DNA of 64,000 bases from Nitrospira sp. (GCA_030123565.1 CP126122.1:1623001-1687000); one strand, 5' to 3'. Positions 46,181 to 54,562 are shown, counted from the first letter of the stretch. Notes: a model not told the origin generated them from the sequence alone. Numbers and translations are program-made.

Positions 46181-47428
46181 GTGCAGCCTCCCTTCCGCAT
46201 CGTGCCTCTCGTTGTCGCCGGACTGCTCGCCTTCGCGCCGCAACTCCTTCTAGCACAAGCGCCCCTTGCACCGCCGCAACAGCTGCAGGTCTTGGACACT
46301 CCGAGCGACGGGGGAAACAGCCTCACCGTCACGTGGGCTCCTTCGCCGTCCGACAGCACCGGCAAGTATCAAGTGCTGCTGCACGAGGGAGGTGCGCCTC
46401 GAGAGCCGGCAGGCTGGAAGGTCCTGGCTGAATTTCCCGCCGACAGCCACTACATCCGCGATGGAAAGTCTGCCTGGTGGACCAGGCCGGGTCAGCCAGG
46501 CGACCATGCCTATGTCATCAAGAGCGGGAAGGGAGTCGAGCTGAAGCCGGAACAATCGTACGCCGTCACCGTCGCTGTCGTGAACGGCGGGGAACGGTCG
46601 ATCGCTCCGCCGGTCACGGCCTCGCCGGAACCGAACTGGATGAACTGGAACCAGCTGAACAATCTGGTGCTGGCTCTGCTGTTCGGTGCCGTCGTGTTCT
46701 ATGCGATCAATTTGGCCAAGCGAAAGGAGATCTTCCTGCGGCGTATTCCCGGTCTGGATGCGGTCGATGAAGCCATCGGGCGATCCACGGAGTTGGGCAA
46801 GCCGGTCCTCTACATGACCGGGGCGCACGACATGAACGACCCCGCGACGATTGCTGCGGCGATCATTTTAGGTCGCGTCGCCAAGAAGGCCGCCTCCTAT
46901 GAAACGGAATTGCTGGTGCCGCACCGCGAACCCATCACGATGGCCGTCTGCCAGGAAATCACCAAACAGGCCTACCTGGAAGCGGGCAAGCCGGACTTGT
47001 TCAAGGAGGACGCCAACTTTTTCATCACCAGCGATCAATTCAGCTACACGGCCGCCGTGGACGGCATCATGCTCCGGCGGAAGCCGGCGGCGAATTTTTT
47101 CATGGGCTCCTACTTCGCGGAATCGCTCCTGCTCACGGAAACCGGCGCCAGCACCGGGGCGATTCAAATCGCCGGGACCGACTCCGACCACCAGCTCCCG
47201 TTCTTCGTCACGACCTGCGACTACACCCTGATCGGCGAGGAACTCTATGCCGCCAGCGCCTACCTCTCGAAGGAGCCGATCCAGATCGGGACGTTGCGCG
47301 GACAGGACCTCGGCAAGGCCTTCATCCTCGGCGTGATCGGCATCGGAACCTTATTGGCGACGGTCGCCGTCGTCACCGGCGCAACCTGGCCGCAGACCAT
47401 CCTGGACCTCTTCAAGGATCTGAAATGA
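46181..47428 (+). CDS. FN3-TM-DUF6754 membrane protein (operon member)
   Basis: A 415-residue protein: signal or anchor segment (FRIVPLVVAGLLAFAPQLLLAQA), a fibronectin type III-like extracytoplasmic domain (~residues 25-145; LQVLDTPSDGGNSLTVTWAP, QSYAVTVAVVNGG), a membrane helix (LNNLVLALLFGAVVFYAINLA), then a cytoplasmic DUF6754-like domain (PGLDAVDEAIGRSTELGKPVLYMTGAHDM ... TGAIQIAGTDSDHQLPFFVTTCDYTLIGEELYAA) and a second C-terminal helix. GTG 46181 follows AAGGAG by ten bases; GTG 46172 overlapping the previous stop is the alternative. Function is unknown. Confidence 0.8.
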   Translation: MQPPFRIVPLVVAGLLAFAPQLLLAQAPLAPPQQLQVLDTPSDGGNSLTVTWAPSPSDSTGKYQVLLHEGGAPREPAGWKVLAEFPADSHYIRDGKSAWWTRPGQPGDHAYVIKSGKGVELKPEQSYAVTVAVVNGGERSIAPPVTASPEPNWMNWNQLNNLVLALLFGAVVFYAINLAKRKEIFLRRIPGLDAVDEAIGRSTELGKPVLYMTGAHDMNDPATIAAAIILGRVAKKAASYETELLVPHREPITMAVCQEITKQAYLEAGKPDLFKEDANFFITSDQFSYTAAVDGIMLRRKPAANFFMGSYFAESLLLTETGASTGAIQIAGTDSDHQLPFFVTTCDYTLIGEELYAASAYLSKEPIQIGTLRGQDLGKAFILGVIGIGTLLATVAVVTGATWPQTILDLFKDLK

Positions 47429-48075
47429 TTTTTCTTCGCCGGCAACTGCCGCTGCTCATCACGATGGTGACCGGACTGGTCATGGCCGCGCAGTACTACG
47501 TGCCCCATCCTGCCTCGGAGCAACTGCTCACCTCCGTCACGAAGTGGTTGCAGATCATCGGAGGCTTCGCGCTCATCCTGGGCATCACCAGCCTGTTCCA
47601 CGTCCATGCCGCCAAGATTCGCCGGAAGGAAGCAGGGTGGGGGTACAGCCTCGTGCTCTATACCGGCATGCTGGGCACCATCGTCGTGGGGCTCTGGAAC
47701 AACGGGAAAGAAAGCATCGACGGCGCACTGACCTCGTTCGGCTGGATCTATTCCTACACCCTCGTCCCCCTGCAAGGCACCATGTTTGCGATCCTGGCCT
47801 TTTTCATCGCCTCCGCCGCCTATCGGTCGTTCCGCGCGCGCAGCCGGGAGGCGGCCGTGCTGTTGGTGGCGGCGGTGATCGTGATGATGGGCCGGGTTCC
47901 GCTGGGAGAATACATCCTTCCGCTCAGCGGGGACCTGTCGAGTTGGATTTTGAACGTCTTGAACGCATCCGTCCGGCGGGCCATCTTGATCGGGGTCAGC
48001 CTCGGCGCTGTGGCGCTCTCGTTCAAGATCATCTTCGGCGTGGAACGATCGTACCTGGGGGGAGGGAAAGAGTGA
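47425..48075 (+). CDS. Multi-pass membrane protein (operon member)
   Basis: A 216-residue protein with about six hydrophobic helices (LLITMVTGLVMAAQYY; IIGGFALILGITSLFHVH; VLYTGMLGTIVVGLW; FAILAFFIASAAYRSF; AAVLLVAAVIVMMG; ILIGVSLGAVALSFKII). No transport or catalytic motif is recognised. ATG overlaps the DUF6754 stop (ATGA), so the two are coupled and likely form one complex. Confidence 0.75.
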   Translation: MIFLRRQLPLLITMVTGLVMAAQYYVPHPASEQLLTSVTKWLQIIGGFALILGITSLFHVHAAKIRRKEAGWGYSLVLYTGMLGTIVVGLWNNGKESIDGALTSFGWIYSYTLVPLQGTMFAILAFFIASAAYRSFRARSREAAVLLVAAVIVMMGRVPLGEYILPLSGDLSSWILNVLNASVRRAILIGVSLGAVALSFKIIFGVERSYLGGGKE

Positions 48076-48189
48076 TGATGGGCAATCAGCTATTAGCCCT
48101 CAGCCCTCAGTTCCGGAATCGATGGTTCGTCGGTTACCTGAAGGCTACTTGCTGATGGCTGAATACTTGGTGGCGACGAAGGAGCTTCT

Positions 48190-49035
48190 GTGAGTTTCGC
48201 CGAACGCATGTTGCGGATCGACCGGCGGATCATCTTCCTGGTGATCGGGCTCTGCACGCTCTTGCCGTTGTTGTTCCCGGTCGGGCTGCCGATCAAGATT
48301 TCCTCGGAGGTGCGGGGCGTCTACGATTACATCGACAAGCTGCCCGAGGGCTCGGTCTTTTTGCTGTCGCTGGATTTCGATCCTGCCTCGAAGCCGGAAC
48401 TCTATCCACAGGCCATCGCCATCCTGCGCCATGCCTTCCGCAAGAACCTGCGCGTGGTGGCCATGACCCTCTGGGTGTCCGGAACCGGCTTGGCCGATCA
48501 AATCATCTCGCAAACCGCCAAGGAGGCCGGCAAGGAGAGCGGCAAGGACTATGTGTTCCTGGGCTGGAGTCCCGGAGGCAGCGCGGTGATCCTGAACATG
48601 GGGCAGGACCTGTACAATACCTTCCCCGCCGACTATGGCGGCAAGGCCACCAAAGGGCTGCCGGTCCTGGCGGGGGTGCAAAACCTGCGCGACGTGGCCT
48701 ATGCCGTGACTTTAGCCGCCGGCAATCCAGGCGTCGAAGCCTGGTACGTCTTCGGCAAGGACAAGTATAAGTTCGAACTCGGCGGCGGATGCACCGGCGT
48801 CATGGCGCCCGGCCTCTATCCGCTGCTGCGGAGCGGCCAGATCAACGGCTTGATCGGCGGCCTGCGCGGGGCCGCGGAGTACGAAACCCTCGTCGGCCAG
48901 AAGGGGAAGGCCGTGGCCGGCATGGATGCTCAATCGGCCACGCACCTGGCCATCATCGTGCTCGTCGCGATCTGCAACGTCTTCTACTTTGCAATGTTGC
49001 GGCAACAACGCCGTCACGAACGGATAGGGTCATAG
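48190..49035 (+). CDS. Membrane-anchored alpha/beta protein (operon member)
   Basis: The 281-residue protein has an N-terminal membrane helix (IIFLVIGLCTLLPLLFPVGLPI), a ~200-residue alpha/beta extracytoplasmic or cytoplasmic domain and a C-terminal membrane helix (HLAIIVLVAICNVFYFAML). The middle domain includes LPEGSVFLLSLDFDPASKPELYPQAIAIL and VVAMTLWVSGTGLADQII, like a Rossmann-type fold related in pattern to the DUF6754 part of the neighbouring gene, and GKDYVFLGWSPGG. Function unknown. GTG 48190 follows AAGGAG by five bases. A 114-base spacer with short repeats (GCCCTCAGCCCTCAG) separates it from the previous gene. Confidence 0.75.
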   Translation: MSFAERMLRIDRRIIFLVIGLCTLLPLLFPVGLPIKISSEVRGVYDYIDKLPEGSVFLLSLDFDPASKPELYPQAIAILRHAFRKNLRVVAMTLWVSGTGLADQIISQTAKEAGKESGKDYVFLGWSPGGSAVILNMGQDLYNTFPADYGGKATKGLPVLAGVQNLRDVAYAVTLAAGNPGVEAWYVFGKDKYKFELGGGCTGVMAPGLYPLLRSGQINGLIGGLRGAAEYETLVGQKGKAVAGMDAQSATHLAIIVLVAICNVFYFAMLRQQRRHERIGS

Positions 49036-49040
49036 CCGCC

Positions 49041-49796
49041 ATGGACCTTCCGTTTGCCACGATACTCGGCGCCTGGGTCGCGACAGGGTTGACCCTCTTC
49101 ATCCTCTCGTTTCTCTACGAGGACAACCCGGTCTTCAAACTCGCCGAACATCTCTACGTCGGTGTCTCGCTGGGCTATACGATCGTCAAAACGTTCGACA
49201 CGGTGGTCATGACCTTGATCGTGCACCCGATCCTCGACAAGGGGCAATGGTCGTTGTTGATCCCGGTCGGCATCGGCACGCTCATGCTGACGCGTTATGT
49301 ACCCAAGGCAGCCTGGCTTTCCCGTTACGCCTTCGCCTTCATCGTCGGGGTCGGCGCGGGGCTGGCGATTCCCCGCACGATTTCCTCCTTCATCCTGAAA
49401 CAGATCGAGGATACGGTGCGGCCTCTGCTGTCCATCGCGCCGGGCGAGGGCGTCACGTTCACCTTCTCGTTGTTGAATCCCGCCAGTAACCTGAACGGCA
49501 TCATCATCCTGATCGGCGTGGTCTCGGTCCTGTTTTACTTCTTCTTCTCGGTGGAACATTCCGGACCGGGGAAACTGGTCGCGCGCGCCGGCATCATGTT
49601 CTTGATGATCTCCTTCGGGGCGGCCTTCGGCTATACGGTCATGGCGCGTATGTCGCTCCTGATCGGCAGGCTGACGGATCTCATCGAATTCTCCGACGCC
49701 TCCTACGGTCGCCCGACCCTCTGGCTCCTCCTGCTGACCGTGGCCACCTTGATCGTCCTGAGCCGCCGAGGTAACGCGCACCCGCCGGAACGGTAG
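49041..49796 (+). CDS. Multi-pass membrane protein (last operon member)
   Basis: A 251-residue protein with about seven membrane segments (ATILGAWVATGLTLFILSFLY; LYVGVSLGYTIVKTFDTVVM; LLIPVGIGTLMLTRYV; AFAFIVGVGAGLAIP; IIILIGVVSVLFYFFF; AGIMFLMISFGAAFGYTVM; LWLLLLTVATLIVL). No recognised family motif. ATG 49041 is five bases past the preceding stop; a same-frame reading back to 48789 lies inside that gene and is Arg-rich. It ends the operon. Confidence 0.75.
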   Translation: MDLPFATILGAWVATGLTLFILSFLYEDNPVFKLAEHLYVGVSLGYTIVKTFDTVVMTLIVHPILDKGQWSLLIPVGIGTLMLTRYVPKAAWLSRYAFAFIVGVGAGLAIPRTISSFILKQIEDTVRPLLSIAPGEGVTFTFSLLNPASNLNGIIILIGVVSVLFYFFFSVEHSGPGKLVARAGIMFLMISFGAAFGYTVMARMSLLIGRLTDLIEFSDASYGRPTLWLLLLTVATLIVLSRRGNAHPPER

Positions 49797-49842
49797 TGTC
49801 CTGTCTCTGAGGTTCGTGGAATTGATCCACGTGGCTGTTCCC

Positions 49843-49865
49843 CCTCTCCCCCAGCGGGGGAGAGG
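49843..49865. repeat. Perfect G/C-rich hairpin
   Basis: Ten-base arms CCTCTCCCCC and GGGGGAGAGG with a three-base AGC loop, 46 bases after the last gene of the membrane operon. No U-tract follows; the sequence continues AGACGGTGAGGGG. It resembles the CTCTCCCCC-type dispersed hairpins found in many genomes and could still act as a terminator. Confidence 0.6.
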
Positions 49866-50081
49866 AGACGGTGAGGGGATAATCCGCCGAGCGTATGAAA
49901 TGTATCTTTCACACGAGCCGGTTGCTACCACCAACCAGGTCGTTCCTGTTTCGTATCTCGTCGTTCGCAAGAGAAGAACAGGGCGATGTCACCAGGTCCC
50001 ACCACGAAGCCGGCGGCTATCTCAACATCCCCTTGCCCCTGTTGCGCCTTGGAAGTGGGCTCCGTTAGAATGCGCCTCATT

Positions 50082-51332
50082 ATGGAATCAACCCCGACCA
50101 TCGCACCAAAAGATCCCGCACAGTATCCGCTGCTGCGCAACTTGCAATTTTCACCGATCAAAGAAGGGGAAGAGCAGTACGTCGTGCTCTGGGACCCGAC
50201 CGGCTTGAGCAAGGACAAGCTGGTCCTGCCGATGAGCTATTTTTTCATCGTGCAGCACCTGGACGGAGAACATACGGTCCAGGACATCGGCGCGATGTAC
50301 CTGAAGCGCTTCGGCGAATTCCTCATGCCGAACAAGGTCGAACAGTTGTTGGCCGACCTGGATACGAAACTCTTCCTGGAAGGGGAGAAGACCGAACAGG
50401 CTAAACGACAGGCGCTGGAATCGTACCGTCAAGCGCCCTGTCGCCTCCCGGCATTCGCCGGCCGGAGTTATGAAGCGGACGCAGCCAAGCTCCGCGCCCA
50501 GATCAAGGGTTTCTTCACCTCAAAGGAAGGGCCGGAGATCAAGGCCTCCGAACATGCGGGCAAATCGATCAAGGCGCTCGTCGCGCCGACCTACGAACCG
50601 AAACATGCCGGACCGGTCTATGCCTGGGCCTACAAAGAATTGCAGGAAGCCCGGCAGCCGGACCTCTACGTGCTGATCGGGACGGCCTACTCGGGGCTCG
50701 GACAACTCGTGGCGGTGACGGATAAGGACTTCGAAACGCCGCTGGGGGTCGTCAAGGTTGAGCGGAGCATCACAGATCGCCTGCGCGCGCTGGTCCCTTC
50801 CGCCTTCACGGAAGAATTGGCGCATCAAAACGAACATGCGTTGGAATTTCAGCTGCCGTTCTTGCAGGAGAGCCTCGGCAAGGACCGGCCCTTCACGATC
50901 GTGCCGATCCTCACATCCTTTTCAGCGGACAGCCTGCGCGATCCGCAGGTGCGGGAGCGGGTCGAGATGTTTTTAGAGGCCCTGAAAGGGACGTTGGCCG
51001 CCTCGGGAAAACAGTATTGCGTCGTGGCCGGAGCGGAACTGGCCCACATCGGCATGCGCTACGGCGATTCGGCACCGCCCACGGACTTCTCCTTCCACCG
51101 TTGCATGCAAATCGACCTGGAGATGCTCAAGCATGTGGAGAACCGCGCCCCGGAAGAGTTCGCACAGTTCATTCAAAAAGAAAACGATCAACGCCGGATC
51201 TCCGGTTTCTCGCCGATCTACTCGTTGCTGCGATTGATCCAGGCTGAAACGGGGCAGGTCCTGCGGTACGACCGCGGGATCACCGACCAATATAATTCGA
51301 CCGTCACCTATGCCAGCATGGCCTTCTTCTAG
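50082..51332 (+). CDS. MEMO1-family (AmmeMemoRadiSam B-like) protein with PqqD-like head
   Basis: A 416-residue protein. The first ~115 residues form a small helical/winged region resembling PqqD-like domains (LPMSYFFIVQHLDGEHTVQDIGAMYLKRFGEFLMPNKVEQLLADLD). The rest is a MEMO1 domain (GRSYEADAAKLRAQIKGFF; GPVYAWAYKEL; ENEHALEFQLPFLQ-type segment; VVAGAELAHIGMRYGD). MEMO proteins are related to LigB-type dioxygenases and normally hold metal with conserved histidines. Here the usual PH motif reads PTYEPKHAG and the later GxxH reads GTAYSG, so two expected histidines appear replaced. ATG 50082 was chosen; 50070 is also possible. No radical SAM partner is nearby. Confidence 0.82.
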   Translation: MESTPTIAPKDPAQYPLLRNLQFSPIKEGEEQYVVLWDPTGLSKDKLVLPMSYFFIVQHLDGEHTVQDIGAMYLKRFGEFLMPNKVEQLLADLDTKLFLEGEKTEQAKRQALESYRQAPCRLPAFAGRSYEADAAKLRAQIKGFFTSKEGPEIKASEHAGKSIKALVAPTYEPKHAGPVYAWAYKELQEARQPDLYVLIGTAYSGLGQLVAVTDKDFETPLGVVKVERSITDRLRALVPSAFTEELAHQNEHALEFQLPFLQESLGKDRPFTIVPILTSFSADSLRDPQVRERVEMFLEALKGTLAASGKQYCVVAGAELAHIGMRYGDSAPPTDFSFHRCMQIDLEMLKHVENRAPEEFAQFIQKENDQRRISGFSPIYSLLRLIQAETGQVLRYDRGITDQYNSTVTYASMAFF

Positions 51333-51334
51333 CC

Positions 51335-51507
51335 AGAGCGGTGAAAACAACCGCCAGCGTCGTTCTCGCTTCGCGAAGAGCCTCAACGTACCACCATGGG
51401 AAAAGAGCCTGTCCCGGCAGGCTCAGGGTGGGCGGGTAAGAATGTCACGCCTCCGGTTTTCTCTCGCCTGCGGCCTTGGTGGGCGGACTTTTTGAGCAAC
51501 CTGCGCA
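51335..51507 (+). repeat. Palindromic REP/MITE-like element, copy 2 (enlarged)
   Basis: Begins GAGCGGTGAAAACAACCGCC and ends GGTGGGCGGACTTTTTGAGCAACCTGCGC, with the family words CGTTCTCGCTTCG and CTGCGGCCTTGG. An extra hairpin GAGCCTG-TCCCGG-CAGGCTC sits in the middle, making it longer than copies 1 and 4. It starts just after the MEMO-like stop. Confidence 0.7.
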
Positions 51508-51510
51508 TCC

Positions 51511-51698
51511 CTGCTGAAACAGGTCCCCAACTTTGTTCTCAGTCGCTTGTCCAACTCAACGGACCAAACGACGTACGCTTCGGACAAGACACTGCCGACT
51601 CACCGTCTCGTCGGCGTCCACAAACGTGGCGCTCATTATTCTTCGCGTCGTGGACCTTGCTGCGGCCTAGCCGGACAATCGTTTTGACCGTCCGGTAG
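51511..51698 (+). repeat. Palindromic REP/MITE-like element, copy 3 (divergent)
   Basis: Starts CTGCTGAAACAGGTCCCCAACTTTGTTCTC, has GACGTACGCTTCGG in the centre and TTGCTGCGGCCTAGCCGGACAATCGTTTTGA near its end, so order and words match the other copies with more divergence and an insert of about 60 bases. Confidence 0.6.
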
Positions 51699-51828
51699 GC
51701 AGGCTGCTGAAACAGGCCTCCAACTTCGTTCTCGGCTCGAAACCATCCTGACCATATCCCCGCGGATGCGACTCCGACGCTTTTATCGGCTGCGGCCTTG
51801 CGGATGGGTTTTTTCACCAGCCTGCGCA
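51699..51828 (+). repeat. Palindromic REP/MITE-like element, copy 4
   Basis: A 130-base copy with terminal inverted repeats GCAGGCTGCTGAAA and TTTCACCAGCCTGC (13 of 14 positions pair), internal CTTCGTTCTCGGCTCG and GGCTGCGGCCTTGCGGATGGG. It ends eight bases before the stop of the minus-strand lipoprotein gene. Copies 2-4 together fill the whole 504-base gap 51333-51836. Confidence 0.75.
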
Positions 51829-51836
51829 TGAATGGC

Positions 51837-52217
51837 TCAATTGGGCGCGCCGCCGGCAGGATCGGTATACCGGACCGGTTTCTTGAAACGGTCCCACGTG
51901 ACGACGACCCCTTCTTCGAAGTACACGCGAAAATCGGCCGTGATACAGGCATCTCTGCCGATCGGAGGATACAGCCAGACCAGCAACAGCTTCCCATGAT
52001 CTTCGATCTCCTTCTTGCAGACCGGAGAGCCGAGCGCGAGGTATACCTGATCCTGGTTCATACCTCGCATGATGTTCCCGCGATCGATCGCCCGCCGGAT
52101 TCCTTCCGGGTACGAGGGATACTGTTCTTTCATCAGCCGGTGATGCTCCAGGTCGCACCCGGAAAGCCCCGCGGCGAGGACGAACAGGCCGGTGAGGAGG
52201 ACATCTCGCAACGTCAC
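51837..52217 (-). CDS. Small lipoprotein
   Basis: The 126-residue reading from GTG 52217 opens with a lipoprotein signal (MTLRDVLLTGLFVLAAGLSGCDL; lipobox LSGC). The mature part includes MNQDQVYLALGSPVCKKEI, resembling the SmpA/OmlA-type 'M-x-x-x-x-V-x-x-x-L-G-x-P' pattern found in small outer-membrane lipoproteins. Function unknown. A longer frame to 52352 would add an Arg-rich lead without a signal and overlap the next gene. The SGNH gene lies 19 bases upstream on the same strand. Confidence 0.75.
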   Translation of the reverse strand: MTLRDVLLTGLFVLAAGLSGCDLEHHRLMKEQYPSYPEGIRRAIDRGNIMRGMNQDQVYLALGSPVCKKEIEDHGKLLLVWLYPPIGRDACITADFRVYFEEGVVVTWDRFKKPVRYTDPAGGAPN

Positions 52218-52236
52218 CAAAGGCTTCCCTTCTATG

Positions 52237-53373
52237 CTACTCCGCGGCCGTCGCCTGCGCCGCCTGTCGATCGTGACGATGCACCGAGAACAATTGAGCA
52301 AGGCTCGGTTCATTGCGCAATCGCTCATAAATGACGCGCGCCACGAATTCATTGCCCCGTTCGGTAAAGTGCCAGTCCGTTCCGAACATGTCGAGAATGT
52401 CTTTCCTCGGCAAGGAGTGAAAGTCGTCGAAAAGATTGATGAGTAGGATCCCCTGAGCGTTGGACTCCGTCTCGATGAATTCTATCCAGTCCTGCGGAGT
52501 TTCCTTGAGCAGCTCATCCTCCACGGGAAACAACACCAGGACCAGACGGCTGCCCTTCATTTCATTGCTGCGCTTGAGATCCTCGAATATTTTCCGCAGG
52601 ACTCTTTTGGTTTCTTCCCTTGCGTCCGACTCGGTCGTCCGAGGGGCGTTGCGAGACGTCAAGCCGACTTTTCTGAGGGCTTTCGTCACAAATTGAACCG
52701 TGCGCAGTTGGTTCACGTTCCCGACCTGTGTCGTGAGCCAGGAGAGGTCGTAGGTGCGCCGTGGAACCAGGACGTTGTCGATCACCAGCGCGCCGTTCCG
52801 TTCCTTGAGGACGGGTTTGGCATAGCCATAAAACGAATCGAACGGCATGCGGAGAAAGTCGTCCGTGATGAAGGACAGCAGTTGAATCTGATGCGCAAAC
52901 TTCGAGCCGTCGCGCTTATACCACAGATAGGCCTGATCGACCCCGTACCCGCCTTGCCCCATGTTCAACGTCTCGAGGCGGGGATCGAACGAGGTCAGGA
53001 GTTCACACCAGGCATGCCTATTGTCTACACCGTACCCAAGCGTAAACGAATCACCCGAGCAGATGATGCGGACCTTTCCATCGGGAACGGCAAGGTCGAA
53101 ATTCCGCTCGCTTCGAAACCCTTGGCTGTTGATCGCGAGATACTTATCGGGCCCGTACAAATCCGCAATGCGAATGTTCGGCACATGCACCCATCCCAGA
53201 TCGGGGTCGTATTGGGTGTGCCGCCGTTCGACGAGCGGCGAAGTCGTTGCGATGTCGTACAGGAGAATCGTGTAGCTCGCCAGCCCTTCCAGGGCCACAA
53301 GGAGCAACCCGAGCACGATGATATTGACGGCAATGGTCCGGTAATAATTGATCGATGCTCGCAGGCCGATCAC
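52237..53373 (-). CDS. Membrane-anchored SGNH/GDSL-like hydrolase
   Basis: The 378-residue protein has one N-terminal membrane helix (IAVNIIVLGLLLVALEGLASYTILLY). The rest looks like an SGNH hydrolase: block I is IICSGDSFTLGYGV with the nucleophile Ser, the oxyanion Gly/Asn region lies in LNMGQGGYGVDQ, and block V is GTDWHFTERGNEFVA with Asp-x-x-His. Such proteins remove or transfer acyl groups on polysaccharides or lipids at the cell envelope; the substrate is unknown. A lipoprotein gene follows. Confidence 0.75.
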   Translation of the reverse strand: MIGLRASINYYRTIAVNIIVLGLLLVALEGLASYTILLYDIATTSPLVERRHTQYDPDLGWVHVPNIRIADLYGPDKYLAINSQGFRSERNFDLAVPDGKVRIICSGDSFTLGYGVDNRHAWCELLTSFDPRLETLNMGQGGYGVDQAYLWYKRDGSKFAHQIQLLSFITDDFLRMPFDSFYGYAKPVLKERNGALVIDNVLVPRRTYDLSWLTTQVGNVNQLRTVQFVTKALRKVGLTSRNAPRTTESDAREETKRVLRKIFEDLKRSNEMKGSRLVLVLFPVEDELLKETPQDWIEFIETESNAQGILLINLFDDFHSLPRKDILDMFGTDWHFTERGNEFVARVIYERLRNEPSLAQLFSVHRHDRQAAQATAAE

Positions 53374-53405
53374 CAGGCGTCACCGTGGTGAAGCGGTGCC
53401 ATCGC

Positions 53406-53927
53406 CTATTCCTTCACCGTCACCTTCATGCGAATCGGTTCCAGCGGATTGTCGCGCTCATCGCGGGGCAGCTTCGCAATCAGGTCGATGATTTCGATGC
53501 CCCGGAAAATTTCCCCGAAGATCGAATAGCGGCGATCGAGCCCGCTGTTGTCATCGAGGCAGATGAAAAACTGCGAGCCGTTGTCGTTGAAGTCGCGGGT
53601 GCTGCTCCCGTCGCGCGGCATCTTCGCCATGGAAATCGCCCCGCGTTTGTGGGGACGATCATTGGGTTCCGGGTTGAGGAAATAACCGGGGCCGCCGGAC
53701 CCGTGCAGCAAACGGTCCGGGTTCTTGCTCAAGGGATCGCCGCCCTGGATGATGAAGCCCGGCACGACGCGATGAAACGTGGTGTCGTCGTAAAACCCCA
53801 TCTTGGCCAGGTTGATGAAGTTCTCCACATGGCGCGGCGCATCGTCCGGGTAAAACCGGATCTTGATCTCGCCGAACTTGGTGATGATGGTGGCGCGCGG
53901 ATCTTTTTTCTGAAATTGCATCGTCAT
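53406..53927 (-). CDS. Cyclophilin-type peptidyl-prolyl isomerase
   Basis: A 173-residue cytoplasmic PPIase: ITKFGEIKIRFYPDDAPRHVENFINLAKMGFYD at the start, FHRVVPGFIIQGGDP with the catalytic Arg, RGAISMAK, GSQFFICLDD and IFGEIFRGIEIID. All core substrate-binding residues look intact. ATG 53927 or 53921 (two codons later) would both serve; the longer frame to 54059 is not supported. No signal peptide. Confidence 0.93.
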   Translation of the reverse strand: MTMQFQKKDPRATIITKFGEIKIRFYPDDAPRHVENFINLAKMGFYDDTTFHRVVPGFIIQGGDPLSKNPDRLLHGSGGPGYFLNPEPNDRPHKRGAISMAKMPRDGSSTRDFNDNGSQFFICLDDNSGLDRRYSIFGEIFRGIEIIDLIAKLPRDERDNPLEPIRMKVTVKE

Positions 53928-54039
53928 GGGATCAAATCTAACAGGCTGGGGATTCCGACGGCAAGGGGCGGCGCCGTGACCTCGGATGTCACGGCTATCC
54001 GCTAAACTGGTCGGCAAACAAGCAACCAAGGAGGCACCC

Positions 54040-54399
54040 ATGCGATACGCACGGCTCATCGGAGGACTTCTGATTCTGACGTCGGTTGCGACAGGATGGG
54101 CAGAGCAGAGTTTCGATGAAAAATACGAACGCGACTACAACCTCTTCAATTCCATCACGCGTGACCAGCCGGTCAATCCCTTGAACCCCACCAATGCCTA
54201 TAGCCCCGACAACCCGTTTAATCCCGTGAACCAATACGATCCGAACAACCTCACGAGCCCCATCAACCAGTTCAACTTCAACAATCCTTTCAATCCGGTG
54301 AATCGGTATCGGCCGGAGAATCCGTTGAACCCGATCAACAAGTACAACCCGAACACGCCATTCAGGCCGTTGGATGGGGGAGCAAGGCAGAAGCGGTGA
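54040..54399 (+). CDS. Secreted protein of 12-residue Asn-Pro repeats
   Basis: A 119-residue exported protein (signal [21 protein letters not shown]). From about residue 46 it consists of five consecutive 12-residue units of the type N-P-[LF]-N-P-x-N-x-Y-x-P-x: [60 protein letters not shown], then TPFRPLDGG. The regular length suggests a fibrous or solenoid surface structure. Function unknown. ATG 54040 has a perfect AAGGAGG box. The tail motif of the 42142 protein is similar. Confidence 0.8.
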   Translation: MRYARLIGGLLILTSVATGWAEQSFDEKYERDYNLFNSITRDQPVNPLNPTNAYSPDNPFNPVNQYDPNNLTSPINQFNFNNPFNPVNRYRPENPLNPINKYNPNTPFRPLDGGARQKR

Positions 54400-54562
54400 G
54401 GCAACTCATGCCTTTCCCGATCCCAACGAAAGACGCTTCACGCCCTCCCAGCACCTAGGCACCGACCAGTCGCATTTGCCGGTAAAAACGCGAGTGATTA
54501 AAACGACGGAAACGGGTATTCTTCGGCGGCCAATTCCAGATCCCGACGAACGGAGAGAATGC

